Below, one piece after another: positions 8,000-15,575 of a stretch of 64,000 nt of DNA; positions within the stretch are counted from its first letter, which is position 1, and each line of letters begins with the position of its first letter. A program made the translations under genes and the position numbers. Location of the stretch: the NCBI GenBank assembly GCA_938017505.1, contig CALIKV010000010.1:1-64000 (forward strand), read 5' to 3'. Source of the stretch: an uncultured Sulfolobales archaeon. Its GTDB lineage: Archaea > Thermoproteota > Thermoprotei_A > Sulfolobales > NBVN01. Below the pieces are notes generated by a model. That model had not been told where the DNA came from and ran no database searches. It worked only from the letters and a program-made list of their open reading frames with translations.

Positions 8000-9073
8000 T
8001 TAGATCTGTGAGCAACTCCGTAAATCGCTTGAGGCTTTCCTTAGTCTGTTCATTATGGCGAGTCCAATGCCCTGCTCCTCAAACCCTTCTGCGATCGCGA
8101 CGTCAACTCCTAGATCATCGACCTCTCTAAGAGTCTTAAACAAGTTCTTAGCTATCTCGTAGGGGTTGAGTCTGGAGCCGATTTCAAGGGTCTTAACTCC
8201 AGCGTAGTGCCTGCACGTTTCACTGCTGCATATGAGCGCTACCTTAAGGCCCTCATTTACGTATTCCTCTATAACCGCTCTAACGCACTCGACCATACAA
8301 CTCAACTCGGTGCATTGACCGAACTCCGTGAGGGTTACAGGGGTCTCAGGGGAGTAGTGCCTATACCTAGTCCCAGGGCTCAAGGCTTTCTCGGACTCCT
8401 CCAGCCCCCTGGCGAATGACGGCACGGCTATCTTAGCCTCTAACAACCTCTCTAAATCTTCGACGCTCACGGGACCCGGCCTTAATAAAGTCGGGGGATC
8501 AGTCGTTAAGTTAACTATGGTCGACTCGACACCGAAGAAAGTGTCGTCGCCGTCTATGATGAACTCGATCTTGCCCGATAGATCCTTAATTACGTGTCTC
8601 GCTGAGGTCGGGGAGGGTCTGCCTGATAGATTTGCGCTTGGAGCCGCTATAGGGCTCCCTAAAGCCCTAATGAGGGATAGTGCTGTAGGATGGGCTGGGC
8701 ACCTGACGGCAACTGTGGTTAACCCGGCAGTTACCTCAGGCGGGACTGACTCACTCCTCTTAAGCACTAAAGTTACGGGGCCTGGCCAAACCTTGCGGGC
8801 AAGGTCATACGTACGCGGGCTTACGTCCTTGGCAACTACGTTCAGGTCATCCAGATTCCCGATATGTATTATTAGCGGGTTGTCCGCGGGCCTGCCCTTA
8901 ACGGAGAATATCTTCCTCACGGCGACCTTGTTGAAGGCATCGGCTCCCAACCCGTATACGGTCTCCGTGGGAAAGGCGACTAAACCCCCCTTCCTGAGGA
9001 CTTCAGCGGCTTCGGCTATTATCGAGTGCTCCGGCCTCAGCGGATCAACTTTAGCGACCTTAGTCTTAATCAT
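8000..9073 (-). CDS. sua5: Threonylcarbamoyl-AMP synthase (Sua5 type)
   Basis: Makes threonylcarbamoyl-adenylate from Thr, bicarbonate and ATP for the t6A37 modification of ANN-decoding tRNAs. The 357 residues comprise an N-terminal YrdC domain (about 10-205; KGRPADNPLIIHI near 63-75 and SANLSGRPSPTSA near 145-157) and the C-terminal Sua5 domain starting with SPGTRYRHYSPETPV near 230. This is the two-domain Sua5 form rather than short TsaC. ATG 9073 is the start; two TATA-like elements forming a dyad lie at 9109-9127. Confidence 0.93.
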   Translation of the reverse strand: MIKTKVAKVDPLRPEHSIIAEAAEVLRKGGLVAFPTETVYGLGADAFNKVAVRKIFSVKGRPADNPLIIHIGNLDDLNVVAKDVSPRTYDLARKVWPGPVTLVLKRSESVPPEVTAGLTTVAVRCPAHPTALSLIRALGSPIAAPSANLSGRPSPTSARHVIKDLSGKIEFIIDGDDTFFGVESTIVNLTTDPPTLLRPGPVSVEDLERLLEAKIAVPSFARGLEESEKALSPGTRYRHYSPETPVTLTEFGQCTELSCMVECVRAVIEEYVNEGLKVALICSSETCRHYAGVKTLEIGSRLNPYEIAKNLFKTLREVDDLGVDVAIAEGFEEQGIGLAIMNRLRKASSDLRSCSQI

Positions 9074-9108
9074 TCGTCGTTCCTAAGCATAAATCTTGTT
9101 CGAGGCGC

Positions 9109-9127
9109 TTAAATCTTCGGGATTTAA
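9109..9127 (-). promoter_or_regulatory. Palindromic promoter of sua5
   Basis: TTAAATC and GATTTAA form a perfect 7-base dyad around TTCGG. Each arm reads as a TATA-like element on the minus strand, and the nearer one would start transcription around 9086, just before ATG 9073. It may be a duplicated TATA or a binding site. Confidence 0.4.
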
Positions 9128-9219
9128 ACGCGTAAATAGCTGTCGTATACCGCCCGATCGGGTTCTCGCCCCGTTTACGTTACGTACACGTATGGAAGTC
9201 CTAGAGATTCGCTAGGCGT

Positions 9220-10785
9220 TCAAGTTCTAAGCTCGTTGAAGATCTGTTGATATCTTTGTGTTGCTGCCTGCCTCCAGGCCAGCATGTAGAGATCTATTGA
9301 TTGAGGATCAGCGGCCATCACGCTAGTCACTCTCACAGCGTCCCCTTGTGTGAACGTAGCTGTTTGAGAAGTCTTGGGGTCGATGTACGTAAGGGGCTCG
9401 CCGAGTCTACGCACGTAATTGTTGAATTGATCTTGCGTAATCTGACCACCAATATACTTGCTAACCAGCGAAGTCCAGACCCTCTTTAAATCGCTGTTTA
9501 AATCGACCAGAACTGCCTTGAAGTAATATATGACCGCCTTCTCGTAGGAGAGAGCTAAGTTGTCGTCAAAGGGTATTCCCGCCGTTCTGTTTATCTCCAG
9601 GAACGCTTGATATAGATCCTGCCTCTGCTGTCCTTCAGGAGTGTTGAACGCGCTTGGGTTAACGGGGAGCCTGTTTATGTCGGGGTTGAACCAAACCCTC
9701 CACTGACCCTCCGTGAGGACCCACGCTATGAAGGCTTGCGCGGCGCTTGGGTAGCGTGAGGTCGACAGCAACGCTATCGGATCGCCGTTAACTATCGTCT
9801 CCCCAGTCGGTATGACGTACCTACACTCCGGGTTCTGGTAGTGAGCTATATAACCGTAGAAGTCGATTGTAATGCCTACGTCAATGTCCCCTATAGCGAC
9901 GCCGTCGCGTACGTCAGCAGAGCCTTGGTAGACCTTAGCGTTAGCGGCCATACTAGTCAGCACTCTCCAACCCTCGTCCCATCCGTAAGCCTGGAGGATG
10001 ATCTCGTACATCCTCGTGTTGCTGGTTGATTGGGTCGGGTCAGCTATGCCCACTGCCGGGATCCCTAGACTCACCAGCTTCCGAGCGTATGCTACGTCAC
10101 CTAAATCTCTCCAGCTACTGGGTTGAGGCAAGCCAAAACTAGCTAGAGTTCTCGTGTTGATGGTGAAGCCGAAAGACGACATGGCCGCGGCGACCCAATA
10201 TACCTTACCGTCGGAGCCTACTCTCTTCATAGGTGCCCCTGCAATGTAATCGGGGATCTGGTTAACTGCATCAAGAGCCTCCGGGGAAGTCAGAGGGGCC
10301 AACAACCCTGCTTGATACACAGTATCAAAAAGCGTGGGACCGCCCCCCCACGCCACGTCATAGTTCTTCTTCTGTATAGTCTGAACCCACCATCCCGCCT
10401 CTATGTAAATGAACACGATGTCCTTGATATTGTACCTTTTAGCTGTATCAGATTGAAGGAATGCCCTCCTGGCCACCTCCTGAATGTCGCCCGAGTGTCT
10501 AGTGAGTATGTACAAAACTATACTCTCTGCAGGCGGCGTTACCGGGGTGGTAGGAGTTGTTGGGGTTGTTGGGGTTGTGGGCGTCGTTGGCGTTGTAGGA
10601 GTTGTAGGGGTAGTTACGGGAGTGGTTGGCGTAGTAGGAGTTGTTGCAGGGGTTGGTGTGGTTACAGGAGTCGTTGGCGTCGTGGGAGTCGTTGTCGGCG
10701 TTGTAGGCACAGGCGCTTGAGGAATCGTGGACACGATCACAAGTACGGCAGCAACAACTACAAGCGTAAGCAATAATACGGTCAT
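9220..10785 (-). CDS. Membrane-anchored extracellular solute-binding protein
   Basis: The binding subunit of an ABC importer. A hydrophobic segment (residues 3-20) anchors or exports the protein, a Thr/Pro stalk made of TTP and TTPT units follows (about 24-87), and then a two-lobed binding domain of about 430 residues in the AfuA/FbpA (Fe3+ or phosphate-ester) class, with AWGGGPTLFDTVYQAGLL near 148-165 and DIDVGITIDFYGYIAHY near 305-321. It is divergent from the surface protein, permease and ATPase genes to the right, its probable partners. The start is uncertain: GGTGA at 10829-10825 lies 39 bases before the ATG and no ATG, GTG or TTG is in frame between, although that stretch would encode a basic signal-peptide N-region (KTGRYDAALSRT). 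Confidence 0.85.
   Translation of the reverse strand: MTVLLLTLVVVAAVLVIVSTIPQAPVPTTPTTTPTTPTTPVTTPTPATTPTTPTTPVTTPTTPTTPTTPTTPTTPTTPTTPVTPPAESIVLYILTRHSGDIQEVARRAFLQSDTAKRYNIKDIVFIYIEAGWWVQTIQKKNYDVAWGGGPTLFDTVYQAGLLAPLTSPEALDAVNQIPDYIAGAPMKRVGSDGKVYWVAAAMSSFGFTINTRTLASFGLPQPSSWRDLGDVAYARKLVSLGIPAVGIADPTQSTSNTRMYEIILQAYGWDEGWRVLTSMAANAKVYQGSADVRDGVAIGDIDVGITIDFYGYIAHYQNPECRYVIPTGETIVNGDPIALLSTSRYPSAAQAFIAWVLTEGQWRVWFNPDINRLPVNPSAFNTPEGQQRQDLYQAFLEINRTAGIPFDDNLALSYEKAVIYYFKAVLVDLNSDLKRVWTSLVSKYIGGQITQDQFNNYVRRLGEPLTYIDPKTSQTATFTQGDAVRVTSVMAADPQSIDLYMLAWRQAATQRYQQIFNELRT
10524..10716 (-). repeat. Thr/Pro-codon low-complexity tract (stalk of binding protein)
   Basis: Tandem ACN-ACN-CCN units with variable third bases encode the stalk. 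The DNA copies are imperfect at wobble positions. A similar tract in the opposite orientation lies at 17374-17567. Confidence 0.8.
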
Positions 10786-10954
10786 GGTTCTTGACAGTGC
10801 TGCATCGTATCTACCCGTTTTGAATCACCTAACCTAGGAACGCTAAGGTAACTAATAAGTTTACGCTGGAAGCTCCTCCTTCATTGTGGAAGAAGGCCGG
10901 CACTATGATAACTTATTAACCTTCGATATTAAGTTTTAATTGAGGTGTCTCCTA

Positions 10955-12364
10955 ATGCGCAGATTAGCTGTTATAGCCTTAATCACATTGATGATAATAC
11001 CTCTTGCTGGTTTAATGAACTCTCCGGTGGAGGCAGCTAAGGTAGGTATAGGTATATTGGTTGACATGTCCCATGGACAGACTGTTGGTGGTTTAGTTGA
11101 AATGATGAAGATGGTTCCCGAGGGGAACTGGGTTGTCTTGTTACCTAGTGGAGGTGATCCAGGAATTCTACCAGACTATGTCAGGAGTAATGCTGAGGTT
11201 AGGTACGGCGGCTTTACCGCCACGACCCTGAGGGATGTTGAGGTAGTTATTATCGGTCAGGCGCTGAGCCTACTATCCCCTGAAGAGCTCTACGCTCTGG
11301 TCGGGTGGTTCAACGGAGGAACGCCAAGGGCCATATGGGTTGCAGGGGATAGCGACTACCCGGCTCAAGGCAATGAGATAGCTCAGCAAGTCGTTAACAT
11401 GGTCGCTGAAGCGATAGGCGCGCATCTAAGGATAGATTACGTGGCCGTAGACGATACCTTATCCAACGCTAAGGCGACGTACAGGGTTGTAGGCACTGTC
11501 GACCCGGACCCCGAGGTCGCGGAACTGAAGTACGGTGTTAACGTATCGCTCTTCCACGGTCCAGGACCGCTGGCGGCCGTCCTAGACGACGGGACGTGGG
11601 TAAACCCAATAGAGGTGAAAATACCTAACGTCTACGTAGTGGCCAGAACCACTGAGGGAGGGAAGATATCGGAGTATCAGCCCTCAGCGCCTGGGGCTCC
11701 AGGCATGATTCATCAGCTCTACTCACCAGGGGATATAGGGGTCTACCCACTACTAGCTGTCGAGATACTGCCCAACGGCAACAGATTCATAGTAAGCGGC
11801 GAATCACCCTACGGAGGATATCAATCAGGACTAACGTACGTATACTATGGCGTAGTGATGCAGGGATCGAGGCTCTTCAGAAACCTCGTTCTATGGGGTG
11901 CTAAGTACTACGGCGAGTTGCTGGCCTACAAAGAACTACTGGAGGGCAAGAACGTGTTGCTGGATTTAGTGAATAAAGCTGAGGAACTGAGTTCGCATCT
12001 AACCGCGCTCGCGTCACAAGTCAATAGTTTATCAGGATCCCTAAACACCGTGAAATCAACGGTTGATTCACACACCACACAGATAAGGGACGTAAGCGGT
12101 CGGTTAAGCGCTTTAGAGGGCACTGTTAATGCTCAGAGCACGCAGCTTAGCTCGCTCAACAGCAAGCTAAACGGCCTCGAGTCACGTGTCTCAAGCGTGG
12201 AGGGCTCGGTCAGCACGCTCAACACTAAAGCAGGCAGTCTTGAATCGCGAGTCACAGGTCTAGAGGGTGCTGCAGGGAATATAACCACGGCATTAGCTTT
12301 GGGCGGCGTGGCCCTGGTTCTCTCACTAGTTTCGGTGATCATGGCCTTTATGAAGAGGAAATAA
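10955..12364 (+). CDS. Surface-anchored coiled-coil protein with GATase-like N-domain
   Basis: A predicted secreted, membrane-anchored protein of about 469 residues. It has an N-terminal signal segment (RRLAVIALITLMIIPLAG), a domain of about 300 residues with alternating strands and helices starting VGIGILVDMSHGQ (resembling the Rossmann-like GATase/DUF4350 type seen in archaeal transport clusters), a heptad-rich coiled coil (about 330-430, many Ser and Leu), and a C-terminal membrane helix followed by MKRK. ATG 10955 is chosen because GAGGTG lies upstream at 10942-10947. It begins the block with permease and ATPase, so it may be an accessory of that transporter at the S-layer. The function is not established. 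Confidence 0.7.
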   Translation: MRRLAVIALITLMIIPLAGLMNSPVEAAKVGIGILVDMSHGQTVGGLVEMMKMVPEGNWVVLLPSGGDPGILPDYVRSNAEVRYGGFTATTLRDVEVVIIGQALSLLSPEELYALVGWFNGGTPRAIWVAGDSDYPAQGNEIAQQVVNMVAEAIGAHLRIDYVAVDDTLSNAKATYRVVGTVDPDPEVAELKYGVNVSLFHGPGPLAAVLDDGTWVNPIEVKIPNVYVVARTTEGGKISEYQPSAPGAPGMIHQLYSPGDIGVYPLLAVEILPNGNRFIVSGESPYGGYQSGLTYVYYGVVMQGSRLFRNLVLWGAKYYGELLAYKELLEGKNVLLDLVNKAEELSSHLTALASQVNSLSGSLNTVKSTVDSHTTQIRDVSGRLSALEGTVNAQSTQLSSLNSKLNGLESRVSSVEGSVSTLNTKAGSLESRVTGLEGAAGNITTALALGGVALVLSLVSVIMAFMKRK

Positions 12365-12542
12365 CCATATCGTTTTTCTTTAAACCCCTTACCTTCATAT
12401 CAGGTGGTCGAGAACCGTAGAGCACGTTGTTAACTTGGTCTTAGGACAGAGCACCTTTTCTTGAAGCCTGTTGATTTATGGCGGTAACGCTTCTATCGCA
12501 TTATTGGCGGATTCCCTCAATCTCTTAAGGTTTTAAGTTTTA

Positions 12543-14402
12543 ATGCGAGAATACCGTGGGTTCGAGATGTTAGGAGCTTTGAGAATCAGGGTTGGGTTTA
12601 GGTACTTAGACCTCACCTTAATTGTCATGATCACAATTCCCTTGGCCCTCTTCACACTCTTCCTGGTTCTACCGCTACTTGACATGATATCGCTGCCCGT
12701 AATGTTCACTGTAGAGAGGGTTGTAAGTGATGTTAAGACGGGGTACTCGCTCATCGAGTTATTCACTGATCCCAGGCTCTTCAGAACTTACTCAACCACA
12801 CAGCCCTTAATGATTGCTGAGCTAGGTGACGTTACGTGGGTTAACTTCAGGGGGTGGAATTTCGGGGTCATACCTAACACCCTAATAATAGCTTCTCTAG
12901 TAACGGTGTTCACCACCGTTTTTGGCTTAGTCGTCGCGTTTATCATGGCTCGCTACGAGTTTAGGGGGAAATCGCTCATGCGCGTTGTCGCGTACGTACC
13001 CCTACTCATGACCCCCTTCGTTAACGCGTACATTATAAGGAAACTGTTCTCCTTCGACGGACTGTTCTCCTACCTCTTAAACACGGTTTTAGGCCTTCCC
13101 CTGAAGATCAACGTTGACGGGATGTTCGGGGTTGTGTTGACTCAGTCCATGGCTTTCTGGCCCATAGCTTACCTAAACATGTACTCGAGCATGATGATGA
13201 TAGATCCCAGTCTAGAGGAGCAGGCTGAGAACCTTGGGGCTAGGGGTTTCAAGCTGTTCAGGACTGTGACGTTCCCCCTCTCACTCCCAGGACTTGCCGC
13301 AGGTGCCGCGGTCGTCTTCATATTCTCCATGGAAGATCTAGGAGGTCCGATAGCTTATAGTTTTTACGACGTGCTTTCATACAGTATCTACAGCAACATA
13401 AAGGCTGCACAGAACATAGGGGAGGTCGGCGCGTACGTCGGCGCGCTCTCATTAACCCTACTGACTCTGGCGTTGGTCATCTTCTTCAGCATTAAGAAAT
13501 ACGTCTCTCTCAAACAATACGCGATGTTAAGCAGGGGCGGTAGGTGGGTGCCGAGGCTTAGGAAGCCCGGCCTACTGTCTTTAATTATTTACTTTGTCGT
13601 ACTGCCTATAATGATATTCACGGCGATGCCTCAGATAGGGGTTTTCATCGTGGCGTTCAGCGAGAGGTGGTCTAAAGCCTATCCAGAGGGCTTCACCTTA
13701 AGCCACTTCACCGAGGTTGCTACAAACCCAGACATACTCTCAGGCCTAACCAACAGCGTTAAGTACGCAACCGCAGCCACTTTAATAATAATCATCCTGA
13801 GTCTCTCAGCAGCCTACTTAGCCGCCAGAAGCAGAAACCGCCCCCTAAGCGATCTAATTGACGTGTTAAGCACGTCACCTCTAGCCATACCAGGTCTGGC
13901 TATAGCGTCGGGCTACGTGATTATGTTCACTTCATGGCCCTTCAAGGACACTTTGCTAGACCCTCTATCGAGCTACGGCCCGTGGATGCTAGTGATTCTA
14001 GCCTACGTGATTAGAAGATCACCCTTCACGACGAGGACCATATACGCTGGGCTACAACAGATGCACGTAACCTACGAGGAGGCGGCAATGAATCTAGGCG
14101 CTTCAAGAGCGAGAACCCTGGCAACAATAGTTATACCGCTAATAGGACTCAACGTCCTTAGCGGCGCGTTACTCGCGTTCGTCTATTCAGTCGCTGAGAC
14201 CAGCGTCTCAGTCACCATAGGAGCTGTAGCTGCTGGTCAGAAGCCGTTAACGGCTGTGATCCTTGACTACCTCACTGGGGGGCGCGCCATAGGTCTTCAG
14301 CTAGCCGCCGCCATGACAGTTCTAATAGTCCTCACCCAGCTCTTAATAATAGTTGTAACTAACGTATTCTTGAAGCAGAGGTACGCGTTCATAGGTGTGT
14401 GA
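12543..14402 (+). CDS. ABC importer permease, fused double-domain (Fe3+/phosphonate type)
   Basis: A 619-residue membrane protein with about twelve helices in two homologous halves, like FbpB/ThiP/AfuB. Each half has an EAA coupling loop: EEQAENLGARGFKLFRTVTF near residues 223-242 and EEAAMNLGASRARTLATIVI near 510-529. Residues between the first and second helix form an unusually long outer segment. The start ATG 12543 follows a TATA-like CTTAAGGTTTTAAG very closely, so an in-frame ATG at 12567 is possible. The ATPase gene overlaps its stop. The substrate is probably that of the binding protein at 9220. Confidence 0.88.
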   Translation: MREYRGFEMLGALRIRVGFRYLDLTLIVMITIPLALFTLFLVLPLLDMISLPVMFTVERVVSDVKTGYSLIELFTDPRLFRTYSTTQPLMIAELGDVTWVNFRGWNFGVIPNTLIIASLVTVFTTVFGLVVAFIMARYEFRGKSLMRVVAYVPLLMTPFVNAYIIRKLFSFDGLFSYLLNTVLGLPLKINVDGMFGVVLTQSMAFWPIAYLNMYSSMMMIDPSLEEQAENLGARGFKLFRTVTFPLSLPGLAAGAAVVFIFSMEDLGGPIAYSFYDVLSYSIYSNIKAAQNIGEVGAYVGALSLTLLTLALVIFFSIKKYVSLKQYAMLSRGGRWVPRLRKPGLLSLIIYFVVLPIMIFTAMPQIGVFIVAFSERWSKAYPEGFTLSHFTEVATNPDILSGLTNSVKYATAATLIIIILSLSAAYLAARSRNRPLSDLIDVLSTSPLAIPGLAIASGYVIMFTSWPFKDTLLDPLSSYGPWMLVILAYVIRRSPFTTRTIYAGLQQMHVTYEEAAMNLGASRARTLATIVIPLIGLNVLSGALLAFVYSVAETSVSVTIGAVAAGQKPLTAVILDYLTGGRAIGLQLAAAMTVLIVLTQLLIIVVTNVFLKQRYAFIGV

Positions 14403-14404
14403 CC

Positions 14405-15502
14405 ATGACTAGAGTGAGTCTAAGGGACGTGACGAAGAGGTTTGGGACTGTCTATGCTGCGCAAGGAATTAAAGTTGAGGTCCGTGACGGGGAGCTCTTC
14501 ACGTTGTTAGGGCCTTCAGGATGCGGCAAGACAACGACGCTGAGGATAGTCGCGGGTTTCGAATACCCTGACTCAGGAGACGTGTTCTTTGACGACGAGG
14601 TCGTCACGTATCTCAGGCCATACGAGAGAGGCACTGCGATGGTTTTCCAGAATTACGCGTTATGGCCCCACATGAGCGTCTTCGACAACATAGCTTACGG
14701 ACTCAAGATAAAGAAGCTCTCAAGAAATGACATCGAGAGGAAGGTGTTTGAGGTTCTAGACCTGGTTGGATTGAAGGGCCTGGAAAGTAGGTACCCCCTC
14801 CAGCTGTCGGGCGGTCAGCAACAGAGGGTTGCGCTGGCGAGAGCCCTAGTAGTTGAACCTAAAGTACTCCTCCTAGATGAGCCCCTCAGCAACCTCGACG
14901 CTAAACTCAGGATGAGGATGAGGGAGGAGATAAAGAGGATTCAGAAGTCGCTAAACATAACCACCGTGTACGTGACACACGACCAGGAGGAAGCGATGAG
15001 CATCTCAGACAGAGTTGCGGTCATGAATTACGGAATGATACTACAGGTCGGTACGCCTCAAGACATCTACTTCAGACCTAGAGATCTTTTCGTGGCTACA
15101 TTCATAGGTAGGTCATCACTCCTGGACGGCAGCGTTCTCAAGGCTGACGCCGATAGAGTGGTTGTCGACGTAGGTGGTGGCGTCAGGGTGACGGGCATTA
15201 ATGTGGGGGACTTAAGGCTTAGGGAGGGAGACGAGGTAGTGGTCGTTGTCAAACCGGAGGACTTCAACATAGAGCCCCCTACAGAGCCGCATAACGCGAT
15301 TGAGGGGGTCGTTGAGTTCTCCATGTTCCTAGGTTCGTTCACGCAACTCAGGATCTCTGTCGGTAGACAGAGCTTGAAGGTCTTCGTAGATCCGAGGAAG
15401 ACTATAAAGCCAGGCGCCAAAACAGTCATTTACGTCAAGGTGGACGACGTCCTCGTGTTCCCTAGAGAGGGCTTAGAGAGGGCCGGTGCTGAGGCTCTCT
15501 AA
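14405..15502 (+). CDS. ABC importer ATPase (PotA/FbpC/MalK class)
   Basis: Drives the adjacent permease. The N-terminal ATPase domain has Walker A GPSGCGKT near 36-43, the signature LSGGQQQR near 134-141, Walker B VLLLDEPL and the switch THDQEEA. From about residue 240 a TOBE-type regulatory domain follows, as in CUT1/polyamine/iron importers. I choose ATG 14405 because GGTG sits upstream at 14394-14397 inside the permease gene's end; GTG at 14399 overlaps the stop. The overlap or near overlap implies translational coupling with the permease. Confidence 0.9.
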   Translation: MTRVSLRDVTKRFGTVYAAQGIKVEVRDGELFTLLGPSGCGKTTTLRIVAGFEYPDSGDVFFDDEVVTYLRPYERGTAMVFQNYALWPHMSVFDNIAYGLKIKKLSRNDIERKVFEVLDLVGLKGLESRYPLQLSGGQQQRVALARALVVEPKVLLLDEPLSNLDAKLRMRMREEIKRIQKSLNITTVYVTHDQEEAMSISDRVAVMNYGMILQVGTPQDIYFRPRDLFVATFIGRSSLLDGSVLKADADRVVVDVGGGVRVTGINVGDLRLREGDEVVVVVKPEDFNIEPPTEPHNAIEGVVEFSMFLGSFTQLRISVGRQSLKVFVDPRKTIKPGAKTVIYVKVDDVLVFPREGLERAGAEAL

Positions 15503-15575
15503 GCCCTTGACGATGAAGGAAGAACGGAAAACACTTATTACCTTGCTTAGTGCCTTCTAAATCGAGGTGCTTAAT

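Noticed and set aside
10484-10720. Val/Gly repeat frame opposite the binding protein stalk
   Set aside because: It is the antisense of the Thr/Pro stalk codons.
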